40,698 bases of DNA from Clostridia bacterium (GTDB lineage Bacteria; Bacillota; Clostridia; Christensenellales; Borkfalkiaceae): positions 1-40,698 of the forward strand of contig JAFQMD010000031.1 of assembly GCA_017396365.1 (NCBI GenBank), written 5' to 3'. The notes under the pieces are model-generated. The model saw only the letters and a list, made by a program, of their open reading frames with translations, had not been told where the DNA came from and ran no database searches. Shown in pieces: positions 8,297-16,560 of the stretch. How positions within the stretch are numbered: the stretch's first letter is position 1; the number at the start of each line of letters is the position of its first letter. A program made the position numbers and the translations under genes.

Positions 8297-8931
8297 AAGA
8301 GAGAACTAAAGTAATTTTTGAAGAACTTTTTGAAAGATATCCAGCCCTTACCGTTTGTAAAGACGACGTTTTAAAATGCTTTAATCTTTTGCAAGAAACT
8401 TACGATAACGGCGGTAAAGTTTTAGTTTGCGGAAACGGCGGTAGCGCTGCGGATAGCGAGCATATCGTGGGCGAACTTATGAAAAATTTCAAATCGTGCA
8501 GAAAGGCGGATGATAAACTTTTAAACAGTTTAGAAGACTGTGAAGAAAGCAAGAGATTGAAAGAAGTTTTAGAAGGCAATCTCCCTGCAATTTCGCTTAC
8601 GTCGCACCTTTCGCTCACCACGGCGTATTCAAACGATAAAGAGCCGTCCGCAGTCTTTGCTCAGCAACTATCAGGGCTTGGACAAAAAGGGGATACGTTT
8701 ATTGCGATATCCACTTCGGGCAACTCTTTAAACTGCGTATATGCAACGCTCGTTGCAAAAGCAAAGGGGTTAAAGACCATTGCTTTAACGGGTGAAAAAC
8801 ACAGTCGATTAGAAGAACTTTCTTTAGTTACCGTTAAAGTTCCCGCAGTAGAAACTTTTAAAATTCAAGAATATCACCTTCCTATCTACCACGCGCTTTG
8901 CGCAATGCTCGAAAGTGAGAATTTTGACTAA
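8293..8931 (+). CDS. SIS-domain isomerase, GmhA-like
   Basis: Sugar-phosphate isomerase (SIS) domain protein resembling sedoheptulose-7-phosphate isomerase GmhA, 212 residues. Features: CGNGGSAADSEHIVGEL (46-62) with the phosphate loop and the GmhA-type acid/His pair, a charged insert (about 70-95), STSGNS (the second SIS serine motif) and a C-terminal E-Y-H-L-P-I-Y-H. It is coupled by ATGA overlap to the ROK kinase, whose 3' end supplies the ribosome site AAAGGAG. GmhA is the first enzyme of heptose synthesis, but no other heptose gene is here, so a different ketose or amino-sugar phosphate is equally possible. Confidence 0.8.
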   Translation: MKERTKVIFEELFERYPALTVCKDDVLKCFNLLQETYDNGGKVLVCGNGGSAADSEHIVGELMKNFKSCRKADDKLLNSLEDCEESKRLKEVLEGNLPAISLTSHLSLTTAYSNDKEPSAVFAQQLSGLGQKGDTFIAISTSGNSLNCVYATLVAKAKGLKTIALTGEKHSRLEELSLVTVKVPAVETFKIQEYHLPIYHALCAMLESENFD

Positions 8932-8937
8932 AAATTA

Positions 8938-8958
8938 GCCTATAAGTCGATTTTCGAC
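8938..8958 (+). repeat. Dispersed intergenic motif, copy 1
   Basis: GCCTATAAGTCGATTTTCGAC, 7 nt after the stop of the SIS gene and before the response regulator. It is one of six related copies in the window. Here the right half forms a small perfect hairpin, GTCGA-TTT-TCGAC. Confidence 0.6.
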
Positions 8959-8973
8959 AATTAAGGAGAATAA

Positions 8974-9648
8974 ATGTTTCATATTTTAGTCGTTGACGAC
9001 GATAAAAACATAAGGTACGTAATAAAGGAAATTTTGCAAACTGCGCAATATACCGTGTTCACTGCGGTAAACGGCGAGGATGCTTTCGACGTTTTGATAA
9101 AAGAACACGTCGACCTTGTAATAGTAGATATTATGATGCCGACTATGGACGGCTATGAATTTACAAAAGAACTTAGGGAATTTAACGCCGATATTCCCGT
9201 TTTGATGGTTTCGGCAAAGCAACTCCCCGAAGATAGAAAAAAGGGTTTTTTAGTAGGTATAGACGATTTTATGTCAAAGCCTATCGACGCCGAAGAACTT
9301 TTACTGCACGTAAAAGCGCTTTTAAGGCGCGCGAAAATCGTCAGTGAGAGAAAACTTCAAGTCGGTAAAGTCGTTTTAGATTACGACAGTTATACTGTTG
9401 AAAGACAGGGAGAAGTGCACGAACTTCCGCAAAAAGAGTTTTTACTTCTTTTCAAATTGCTCTCTTTCCCAAATAAAATATTTACGAGAATTCAACTTAT
9501 GGACGAGATTTGGGGGGTTGACTGCGATACGGGTAGCGAAACGGTAACCGTACACGTAGGTAGGCTTAGAAAGAGATTTGAACATTGGGACGATTTTGAA
9601 ATCGAGGCGATTAGAGGGCTTGGTTACAAGGCGGTAAAAAGAAAATGA
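8974..9648 (+). CDS. OmpR-family response regulator
   Basis: Two-component response regulator, 224 residues. The receiver domain (1-120) has acid pocket D8-D9-D10, phosphoacceptor D52 (VDIMMP), MVSA and the conserved Lys in MSKPI. A winged-helix OmpR/PhoB DNA-binding domain follows (about 125-224), with VHVGRLRKRFE as the recognition region and IRGLGYKA as the wing. AAGGAG precedes ATG 8974. It overlaps the kinase gene by ATGA (9645-9648). The target genes are unknown. Confidence 0.93.
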   Translation: MFHILVVDDDKNIRYVIKEILQTAQYTVFTAVNGEDAFDVLIKEHVDLVIVDIMMPTMDGYEFTKELREFNADIPVLMVSAKQLPEDRKKGFLVGIDDFMSKPIDAEELLLHVKALLRRAKIVSERKLQVGKVVLDYDSYTVERQGEVHELPQKEFLLLFKLLSFPNKIFTRIQLMDEIWGVDCDTGSETVTVHVGRLRKRFEHWDDFEIEAIRGLGYKAVKRK

Positions 9649-10697
9649 AAAAGAAAACGAAAAAGAAAAAATTGTCCGAAAAAACACTCATAAGAGCAAC
9701 CTTTATAATCGGCGTAGCCGTGGTTTTGTTAATAGCCGTAGTATTAGTTTCTGTGCTTGAATACGTCTTGGTTGCCTTAGAAGTTTATGCAAACTTTACG
9801 ATAGAAAACTCTACGCTTTCGTGGATACTGATGTTTGCAATAATCAGTATAGTTTTAGGCTTAGGGCTTACTTTTATTTTGGAAAGAATAGTTTTAAAGC
9901 CTATTAACGTTTTATTAGACGGTATGAAAAAGTTGTCCGACGGCGAATTTTCCACTCGAATTGATTTGGGTAAAGTCGCAGGAATGCAAGGCTTAGCGGA
10001 AAAATTTAACACCTTAGCAGGCGAACTTCAAAAGATTGAAATTTTAAGGTCTGACTTTGTAAACAACATATCGCACGAGTTAAAAACTCCCGTCGTATCG
10101 ATAAGCAGTTTGATTGCGCTTATGAAAAGGAGTGGACTTTCAAAAGATAAGCAAATGCAATATCTTAATATAATAGAAGAAGAGATTTCAAGGCTTTCTG
10201 AAATGACCACCAACATTTTGAATTTAAGCAGGGTAGAAAATCAAGGTATATTGACCGATAAAACCAAGTTTAACCTTTCCGAACAACTAAGAACTTGTAT
10301 TTTACTACTTGAAAAGAAATGGACTAAAAAGCACCTTGATCTCGACGTCGATTTTGACGAATATGAAGTCGTTGCAAACGAAGATATGTTAAAACAAGTT
10401 TGGCTTAACTTAATCGACAACGCGGTTAAGTTTTCTAAAAAAGGCGGAAAACTTAAAATTAGCATAGAAAGAGAGTGTGAAAAAATTGTTGTAAAAGTTA
10501 CTAACGAGGGCGCTACGATACCCGAAGAAGACTACGTAAAAGTTTTCCATAAATTTTATCAAGGTCAAAACGTAAACAAAAAAGAAGGAAACGGAATAGG
10601 ACTTTCGATAGTTAAACGTATAATAGATTTGCACGAGGGCGAAATTTCGGTTGAAAGCAAAGACGGTTTGACTACGTTTACGGTAAAACTCAATTAA
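9645..10697 (+). CDS. Sensor histidine kinase
   Basis: Membrane histidine kinase, 350 residues. A lysine-rich cytosolic start is followed by two membrane helices (about 17-45 and 58-82) with only a short outer loop, so it probably senses within or at the membrane. Then a HAMP-like segment (LKPINVLLDGMKKLSDG), dimerisation/phosphoacceptor domain with H144 in SHELKTP, and ATPase domain with N box NLIDNAVKFS, F box FHKFY and G2 box GNGIGLS. The G1 box reads NEGATI in place of the commoner DNGxGI, a variation that occurs in active kinases. It is cognate to the overlapping response regulator and followed by a terminator at 10711. Confidence 0.92.
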   Translation: MKKKTKKKKLSEKTLIRATFIIGVAVVLLIAVVLVSVLEYVLVALEVYANFTIENSTLSWILMFAIISIVLGLGLTFILERIVLKPINVLLDGMKKLSDGEFSTRIDLGKVAGMQGLAEKFNTLAGELQKIEILRSDFVNNISHELKTPVVSISSLIALMKRSGLSKDKQMQYLNIIEEEISRLSEMTTNILNLSRVENQGILTDKTKFNLSEQLRTCILLLEKKWTKKHLDLDVDFDEYEVVANEDMLKQVWLNLIDNAVKFSKKGGKLKISIERECEKIVVKVTNEGATIPEEDYVKVFHKFYQGQNVNKKEGNGIGLSIVKRIIDLHEGEISVESKDGLTTFTVKLN

Positions 10698-10710
10698 AAT
10701 TGAAAAAAGT

Positions 10711-10748
10711 AAAAAGTCGAGAAAATTTTATTTCTCGGCTTTTTGTTT
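10711..10748 (+). terminator. Terminator after the two-component system
   Basis: A 14-bp stem (10711-10724 with 10731-10744, one G-U pair), loop of 6 nt, and T-rich tail. Confidence 0.85.
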
Positions 10749-10777
10749 TGTTTGGGTTTAGATTAAAATGTTATAAT
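10748..10777 (+). promoter_or_regulatory. Probable sigma-A promoter for fakA
   Basis: TTGTTT at 10748-10753, an 18-nt spacer, and a perfect TATAAT at 10772-10777. The palindromic 8-mer ATAATTAT overlaps the -10 (10773-10780) and recurs at 10793-10800, which could be a paired regulator site. Confidence 0.6.
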
Positions 10778-10837
10778 TATGCCGCAGAGTGAATAATTAT
10801 AGGTTATTCTACTCGTATTTACACAGGAGAAAGGATT

Positions 10838-12496
10838 GTGGATAATTCATCAAGTAAAATTATTGACGGACAGTTGTTTGAACAAATTGCTCTTTCAGGG
10901 GCAAATAATTTAAAGGCAAATTTAAAAACGGTAAACGATTTAAACGTTTTCCCTATTCCCGACGGGGATACGGGCGACAATATGTATATGACTATTGCCG
11001 GCGGTATTGCAAAACTCAAATCGGTTGACGAAAATTCGGTAGGTAAAAAAGCGAGAGCGCTCGCCGACGGTATGCTTTTAAACGCAAGGGGTAATTCGGG
11101 CGTTATTTTATCTCAACTTTTCGCAGGTATTGCCGACGGTCTTGAAAAGTTGGAAACGGCAACCGTTGAACAACTCGGTAGGGCTTTTAAGTGTGGCGTT
11201 TGCAAGGCGTACGGCTCTGTTTCGCAACCTGTTGAAGGTACGATTTTAACCGTTGCAAGAGAAGCGACCGACTACGCGTGCGATAAGTGTTGCGACGGCG
11301 GTACGATAGGTAAGTTCTTCGATTATTATATAAACGAAATGAAAGCGTCTTTAGAGAGAACTCCCGACCTTTTGGAAGCGTTAAGAGAAGCGGGAGTAAT
11401 CGACAGCGGTGGAGCAGGGCTCGTCTATATCGCCGAGGGTATGAAGTGCGCAATCGAAGGTAAAAAAATCGAGTCGGGTGATGATTTTACCAAAAAGACT
11501 CAGGACATAGATTTTTCACGTTTTAACGAAAACACGGTTATGAAATTCGGCTACTGCACCGAACTTTTACTTCAACTTACAACGGCTAAAACTGACGTTA
11601 CGGCTTTTAAAACCCAACCGCTTATCGACTATTTGGAAAGTATCGGCGATTCAGTCGTTTGTTTTATTACGGGTACGGTTGTAAAACTTCACGTTCACAC
11701 TTTAACGCCTCATAAGGTTTTAGAGTATTGTTCGGCGTACGGCGAGTTTTTGACTATTAAAATTGAAAACATGACCTTACAACACAACGGAACTGTAACC
11801 GAAGAGAAAAAGCCTAAGAGAAAGAGGGCGAGAAGGAAGTTTGCGCTCGTTACCGTTGCGACGGGTAAGGGACTTACCGAAGTGTTTACCGAACTTGGAG
11901 CAGACGAAGTAATTGACGGTGGACAAGGCAAAAACCCGTCTATAGAGCGATTTATCGAGGCTTTTGACGACGTAAACGCCGACGAAATTTTCGTTTTGCC
12001 AAACAACGGAAATATAATTATGGCAGCAAAACAAGCGAGCGAACTTTATAAAGATTCTATCGTTCACGTTATTCCAACTAAAAATTTCGGGCATGCGTAC
12101 GCAATACTTTCAATGCTTGATTACTCCCTTGGCGACGGAAAAGCAATAGCCGAGCAAATGATTTCAGATATGGCAGACGCCGTAACGGGTATGGTAACTT
12201 CGTCGATTAGAGATGCAAATATCGACGGCGTTGAGATTGAAAACGGCGACTACATAGGTTTCTCGGATAAGGTTATGTTAACTGCAAACAAGGATAAAAC
12301 TGCGGTTTACTTTGACCTTGCCGATAAGTTGGACGCTAAAGAAAAAGCGTTTATGATAGTTGCTTACGGCGACGGGGTAACTGCGGAAGAAAAGAAAAAG
12401 ATTGAACAAGGCGTATCTCAAAGATATCCCGACCTTGAATTTTATCAAATTGACGGAGGGCAAGAAGTTTACGACTTTATCGTAATACTTGAATAA
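10838..12496 (+). CDS. fakA: Fatty acid kinase catalytic subunit (DAK2/YloV-type)
   Basis: Kinase that phosphorylates fatty acids held by a FakB (DegV) carrier, giving acyl-phosphate. It is 552 residues, the usual length. The N-terminal DhaK-like nucleotide domain shows LNVFPIPDGDTGDNM (35-49), whose aspartates bind magnesium, and NARGNSGVILSQLF. A middle region includes SGGAGL and is followed by a basic linker (KKPKRKRARRK, about 325-335). The C-terminal domain has LPNNGNIIMAA, as in FakA. Start GTG 10838 has GGAG and AAAGG upstream; there is no better ATG. It overlaps almost directly with plsX and shares a unit with a FakB candidate, which makes the fatty-acid assignment strong. Confidence 0.88.
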   Translation: MDNSSSKIIDGQLFEQIALSGANNLKANLKTVNDLNVFPIPDGDTGDNMYMTIAGGIAKLKSVDENSVGKKARALADGMLLNARGNSGVILSQLFAGIADGLEKLETATVEQLGRAFKCGVCKAYGSVSQPVEGTILTVAREATDYACDKCCDGGTIGKFFDYYINEMKASLERTPDLLEALREAGVIDSGGAGLVYIAEGMKCAIEGKKIESGDDFTKKTQDIDFSRFNENTVMKFGYCTELLLQLTTAKTDVTAFKTQPLIDYLESIGDSVVCFITGTVVKLHVHTLTPHKVLEYCSAYGEFLTIKIENMTLQHNGTVTEEKKPKRKRARRKFALVTVATGKGLTEVFTELGADEVIDGGQGKNPSIERFIEAFDDVNADEIFVLPNNGNIIMAAKQASELYKDSIVHVIPTKNFGHAYAILSMLDYSLGDGKAIAEQMISDMADAVTGMVTSSIRDANIDGVEIENGDYIGFSDKVMLTANKDKTAVYFDLADKLDAKEKAFMIVAYGDGVTAEEKKKIEQGVSQRYPDLEFYQIDGGQEVYDFIVILE

Positions 12497-12497
12497 G

Positions 12498-13469
12498 ATG
12501 GCAGGACAAAAAATACTTATCGACGCTTTCGGTTCGGATTATCCAGACCAAATTATAGACGGAATTGCCGAAGTTTTAAATCAAATCGACGGCGTTGAAC
12601 TTGTCGTAACAGGCGACGAAGAATATATCAATAATGCGCTTATAGGCAAGGATTTTGACAAAAGCAGACTTGAAATTATTGACTGTAAGGAAGTCGTTAC
12701 AAACGACGATTCTCCCGTTGACGCTATACTTAAAAAGAAAAATTCTTCGCTTAGCGTAGCGCTTAAAATTTTAAGAGAAAGAGAAGACGTAGGTTGTATG
12801 ATAAGCGCGGGAAATACTGGCGCAATCATTGCCGGCTCGGTGCTTATCTTAGGTAGGCAAACGGGTGGCGATAGACCGACGTTACTTACGATTTTACCAA
12901 ACGATAAAGGCGGTGTAACTTGCCTTGCCGACTGTGGCGCAAACGTTGACTGTAAGCCACATCACTTGTTAAAGTTCGGCGAGTACGCAAGCGAATATTC
13001 AAGCAAGGTTTTGGGCGTTGAAAACCCAAAAGTCGCGCTTTTGTCGGTTGGAACGGAAGATAAAAAGGGCAACGCGCTTTCAAAAGAAGCGTTTAAACTT
13101 TTAAAACAAAGCAATTTAAATTTCGTAGGCAATATGGAGGCAAAAACCGCCCTTTCGGGAGACGTTGACGTAATTGTTTGCGACGGTTTTGACGGAAACG
13201 TTCTTTTAAAATCTATTGAAGGGACGGCAAAATCGGTGGTTGCAAGGTCGCTTGCTTTGCTCAAAAAATATTCAAAAAGTAGCGACGATATGAAATTTGT
13301 AAAAAAGGCGTTTGGTGAACTTATGCAACTCCTTGATTTCAATTCTCAAGGCGGAGCAATACTTTTAGGTACTAAAAAACCCATAGTAAAGGCTCACGGT
13401 TCGGCAAATTCTCAAACAGTTATAAACACAGTAAAACAAGCCGTTAAAATTTGCGAAAGCGGATATTAA
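12498..13469 (+). CDS. plsX: Phosphate acyltransferase PlsX
   Basis: Interconverts acyl-ACP and acyl-phosphate, feeding PlsY in phospholipid synthesis. It is 323 residues from ATG 12498. Family signatures: ILIDAFGSD at the N-terminus (a variant of the usual IAVDAMGGD), SAGNTGA, LADCGANVDCKP, VGTEDKKGN, GNMEAK and VCDGFDGNVLLKS. I prefer ATG 12498 to TTG 12489, which would overlap the end of fakA. The ribosome site is weak and only 1 nt separates it from the fakA stop, so translation is probably coupled. With fakA and the DegV gene this completes exogenous fatty-acid entry into lipids. Confidence 0.9.
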   Translation: MAGQKILIDAFGSDYPDQIIDGIAEVLNQIDGVELVVTGDEEYINNALIGKDFDKSRLEIIDCKEVVTNDDSPVDAILKKKNSSLSVALKILREREDVGCMISAGNTGAIIAGSVLILGRQTGGDRPTLLTILPNDKGGVTCLADCGANVDCKPHHLLKFGEYASEYSSKVLGVENPKVALLSVGTEDKKGNALSKEAFKLLKQSNLNFVGNMEAKTALSGDVDVIVCDGFDGNVLLKSIEGTAKSVVARSLALLKKYSKSSDDMKFVKKAFGELMQLLDFNSQGGAILLGTKKPIVKAHGSANSQTVINTVKQAVKICESGY

Positions 13470-13483
13470 AAGGAGATAAACCT

Positions 13484-14392
13484 ATGAGAAAATTTGTTAT
13501 TTTAGCAGATTCTTGTTGCGATCTTGACAAGGAATTAAGGGAAAAGTACGACGTTGAATATATAATGATGCACGTTTCTTTCAACGGTAAGACTATCGGC
13601 GCAGACATTGATTTTAACGAAGTATCTTACAAAGACTATTATAACGTAATGCGTGAAGGCAATAGAATAATAACTGCTCAAATTACCGCAATCGAATATA
13701 AAGCGGTGTTTGAAAAACATTTAAAACAAGGACACGACGTATTGTATATCGGTTGTTCCTCGGCGCTATCAGGCTCGATTAAGGCGAGTTACGTTGCGAG
13801 AGACGAAGTTTTAAAAGATTTTCCCGATGCAAAGATTATTTGTATCGACGCGTTAAATTCTTGTATGGGACAAGGTATGCTTTGTATGGTAGCGTCGGAA
13901 CTTAGAGCGCAGGGAAAGACTATTGAAGAAACTGCGGAATGGGTTTTAGAAAATAGAAAATACGTTCATCAGGACGCAACCGTTGAAAAACTTACTTGGC
14001 TTAAAATGGCGGGTAGAGTTTCTGCTGCAAGCGCGTTTTTCGGTGGAATTTTCAACGTTAAGCCTATAATCATAAGCGACGCAATCGGCGCAAACGTAGC
14101 AGTTGAAAAGGTAAAGGGTAGAAAAGTTTCCTTCCAAAGAATTGCCGAAAGATTTAAAGAAAGGTTCGTTAACTATCCGCATCAAAGAATTTATCTTCTT
14201 CACGGCGACTGCGAAGACGACGCTAACGAACTCGCCCAAATTATTAAAGGCGTTCTTCCCGACGAGTGCAAGGATATGCCGGTAAACGTAATGAAGTTAG
14301 GTCCTATTATCGGCGCGTCGTGCGGACCGGGAACGTTAGGTCTTTACTATTTCGGTACGGAAGAAACTCACGACAGTTCAAAAACTAACTAA
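13484..14392 (+). CDS. DegV-family fatty-acid binding protein (FakB candidate)
   Basis: DegV-fold lipid carrier, 302 residues from ATG 13484. It shows ADSCCDL at the N-terminus, SSALSGSIKAS (fatty-acid carboxylate loop), DALNSCMGQG, and the C-terminal GPIIGASCGPGTLGLYYFG that closes the acyl site in the family. The start at 13484 is favoured over TTG 13451 because AAAGGAG lies 7 nt upstream. In known systems FakB delivers a bound fatty acid to FakA. Its place directly after fakA and plsX supports that role here, though the acyl preference cannot be read. Confidence 0.86.
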   Translation: MRKFVILADSCCDLDKELREKYDVEYIMMHVSFNGKTIGADIDFNEVSYKDYYNVMREGNRIITAQITAIEYKAVFEKHLKQGHDVLYIGCSSALSGSIKASYVARDEVLKDFPDAKIICIDALNSCMGQGMLCMVASELRAQGKTIEETAEWVLENRKYVHQDATVEKLTWLKMAGRVSAASAFFGGIFNVKPIIISDAIGANVAVEKVKGRKVSFQRIAERFKERFVNYPHQRIYLLHGDCEDDANELAQIIKGVLPDECKDMPVNVMKLGPIIGASCGPGTLGLYYFGTEETHDSSKTN

Positions 14393-14403
14393 TAGGAAAT
14401 AAG

Positions 14404-15192
14404 ATGTATTATTACGACGACAATTCGTTTCTTTCCAAGTTAGAAAGAAAAATAGGGCGATTTGCTATTAAAAACTGGGCGTATATACTGGTTATAGCAA
14501 TGGCAATGGTTTGGATAGCCGACTTTATTTTGGCTCGCTTTGAGTATCCTACGTTGTCGTCCTATATGTATTTTAATAGAGATTTAGTTTTTCAAGGTCA
14601 AGTTTGGAGAGTCGTAACCTTTGTATTTATGCCCGAAGACGACAACGTTTTTTTCGTATTACTAACCTTGTATTTTTACTGGTTTATCGGTACTACGGTT
14701 GAAAACGAGTGGGGCGCTTTTAGATTTAACGTCTTTTATTTGACGGGTTATTTAGGCGCACTTGCGTCAGGTTTTATAATCGGTATGACGACCAACTATT
14801 ATCTTAACTTAACCATATTTTTAGCGTACGCAATTTTAAACGCCGAAAGCGTGGTGTATATATTCTTCGTTATACCTATAAAGGTCAAATGGCTTGCGAT
14901 TATCGAATTCGTGCTAATTGCAATAGATTTGATTTTTGCAGGTTGGATTGCAAGGCTTGCAATACTGTTCTCACTTTTAAACGTAACGCTTTTTTTCTGG
15001 AAAGACGTATTTTATATAATTAAGAATTATTTTAGAAGAAGGCGCTATAAAAAACAAATTGAGCAAGGCTATTACGAAGCGGACGTAAATCCGCCTAAAG
15101 AGAAGAAGAAAAAGCCGAAAAAAAAGAACAAAGATAAGCAAGAAGAAACAGAAGTTAATACCCAAGAAGATAACGACGGTTTCTTTGATTGA
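14404..15192 (+). CDS. Rhomboid-like polytopic membrane protein, apparently non-catalytic
   Basis: Membrane protein of 262 residues with about six hydrophobic segments (25-205) and a strongly basic/acidic soluble tail (205-262, including K-K-K-K-P-K-K-K-N-K). The topology and the motif WRVVTFVFMP followed by VENEWGAFRFN resemble rhomboid/derlin-type proteins (WR motif in loop 1). The rhomboid catalytic Ser motif G-x-S-G and the partner His are not found: the corresponding helix reads YLGALASGFIIGM and a later helix has no His. It is therefore probably a pseudo-rhomboid with a binding or quality-control role. It ends before the bidirectional terminator. Confidence 0.6.
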   Translation: MYYYDDNSFLSKLERKIGRFAIKNWAYILVIAMAMVWIADFILARFEYPTLSSYMYFNRDLVFQGQVWRVVTFVFMPEDDNVFFVLLTLYFYWFIGTTVENEWGAFRFNVFYLTGYLGALASGFIIGMTTNYYLNLTIFLAYAILNAESVVYIFFVIPIKVKWLAIIEFVLIAIDLIFAGWIARLAILFSLLNVTLFFWKDVFYIIKNYFRRRRYKKQIEQGYYEADVNPPKEKKKKPKKKNKDKQEETEVNTQEDNDGFFD

Positions 15193-15199
15193 AATTAAA

Positions 15200-15236
15200 A
15201 AGGCTATGAAACAGCGCTGTTTCATAGCCTTATATT
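15200..15236. terminator. Bidirectional terminator between convergent units
   Basis: A perfect palindrome with 16-nt arms (15200-15215 and 15216-15231). A T-rich tail follows on the plus strand, and an A-run on the other side gives U's on the minus strand. It serves both the rhomboid-like gene (+) and the pfp end of the minus operon. Confidence 0.9.
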
Positions 15237-15253
15237 TTTATTAAATTTAACTG

Positions 15254-15276
15254 TTAATCAACTTATAGACGGGTGT
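15254..15276 (-). repeat. Dispersed intergenic motif, copy 2
   Basis: Read on the minus strand it is CCCGTCTATAAGTTGATTAA, directly after the pfp stop. It is the most diverged copy in the central CG (TTGA for TCGA). Confidence 0.5.
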
Positions 15277-16512
15277 TTAATCAATTTTAAACTTAACCAT
15301 TTTAAGTTTTGCAAAGGACGGAAGTCCGTTTTCCATTCTTCTTTCGGGCTCGCCTTGAATAAGCGGAAGAGCGTATTTAGTGAAATTCTCGTTAAGGTGA
15401 GCGCCGTCCGGAGTTATCCACTCGAGCGGAACGGTTTTTTCGGCATTTGCAATTTTAGATAAATCTAAACCAACGCACTCGATTTTATAAGGATTGTTTG
15501 AAATTCTCTTAAATGCAATCATCTTGTCCGTTTCGCCGTTTACCGCGTGAATAACCGCTTGGCGACCGCTTTCAAAAGATTCTTCAATATCAGTTTTAGA
15601 AGCGCAATGAGCGGCGCATCTTTGTAAGATATTGAGTTCGATAGCCTTACATTTAAAGCCCATAGATTTAACAGTGTTTTTCAAAATACCGCAAACGCCA
15701 CCGAGAGAAGAATGACCGAAAACGTCGGTTTGCGACGCGTCTTCTCCAACGTATTTTCCGTCGGCGTATTTTATACCTTCGGAAACTGCAATAACGCAAA
15801 TTCTATTCTTTTCGACGACTGCTTTTACGTCGCTACAAAATTTGTCCATTGAAAACGGAACTTCGGGGAGATATATAAGATCCGCGCCGTAACCCGTAAC
15901 TTGCGAAAGGGACGCGCTCGCCGTAAGCCAACCTGCGTTTCTTCCCATAATTTCCAAAATGATAACGAGTGGGCTTTCGTAAATAACGGCGTCGAGCCTT
16001 GCCTCTGCAAGAGTAGTCGCAATGTATTTTGCCGCGCTACCGTAGCCTGGGCAATGGTCAGTTCCAACCAAGTCGTTATCAATGGTCTTAGGTATGCCGA
16101 TAACGTTTACGGGATAGCCTTCTTTTTCCATAAAACGCGAAATTTTATCGCAAGTATCCATACTGTCGTTTCCGCCGTTATAAAAGAAAAATCTGACGTC
16201 GTATTTTTTAAACACTTCTAAAATTCTTCTATAATCGGCATCGTCTTTTTCAAAATCTTTGAGTTTATATCTGACCGAACCGAAAGCTGATGCAGGGGTG
16301 TTTTTGAGCGCGTAAAGTTCGTCTAATTCTTCTTTTTCAATATCTACGAAGTTTTCGGTTAAAACGCCTTTAATTCCGTTTAAAGCGCATAAAACTCCCG
16401 TTACCGAGTCTTGACCAAGCGCCTCGATAAGTCCGCCTGCAATGCTCGCGTTTATTACGGTAGTAGGACCGCCCGACTGAGCGAAAACAGCCCTTCCTTT
16501 AAGGTTTTTCAT
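15277..16512 (-). CDS. pfp: PPi-type phosphofructokinase
   Basis: Phosphofructokinase-fold enzyme, 411 residues, longer than PfkA. Two positions point to pyrophosphate as phosphoryl donor: GGNDS (113-117) has Asp116 where ATP enzymes have Gly, and PKTIDND (141-147) has Lys142 where ATP enzymes have Gly. MGRNAGW is also typical of the PPi group. The reaction would be fructose-6-phosphate plus PPi to fructose-1,6-bisphosphate plus Pi, which is reversible. It is last in the lepA-hemW-dnaE-pfkA-pfp unit, 48 nt after pfkA, with TAGGAG before the ATG. Intact. The donor is inferred from residues, not tested. Confidence 0.88.
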   Translation of the reverse strand: MKNLKGRAVFAQSGGPTTVINASIAGGLIEALGQDSVTGVLCALNGIKGVLTENFVDIEKEELDELYALKNTPASAFGSVRYKLKDFEKDDADYRRILEVFKKYDVRFFFYNGGNDSMDTCDKISRFMEKEGYPVNVIGIPKTIDNDLVGTDHCPGYGSAAKYIATTLAEARLDAVIYESPLVIILEIMGRNAGWLTASASLSQVTGYGADLIYLPEVPFSMDKFCSDVKAVVEKNRICVIAVSEGIKYADGKYVGEDASQTDVFGHSSLGGVCGILKNTVKSMGFKCKAIELNILQRCAAHCASKTDIEESFESGRQAVIHAVNGETDKMIAFKRISNNPYKIECVGLDLSKIANAEKTVPLEWITPDGAHLNENFTKYALPLIQGEPERRMENGLPSFAKLKMVKFKID

Positions 16513-16537
16513 AATGATATTCTCCTAAATTTTTACA

Positions 16538-16560
16538 ATAATCGACTTATAGATGGGTTT
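16538..16560 (-). repeat. Dispersed intergenic motif, copy 3
   Basis: Minus-strand reading AACCCATCTATAAGTCGATT, directly after the pfkA stop and before the pfp ribosome site. Confidence 0.6.

Noticed and set aside
8924..8946. Promoter for the response regulator (TTGACT...TATAAG)
   Set aside because: The spacer is only 11 nt, and TATAAG belongs to the dispersed motif.
10773..10800. FapR-type operator before fakA
   Set aside because: The paired ATAATTAT 8-mers do not match the fatty-acid regulator consensus I know; kept only as a remark on the promoter.
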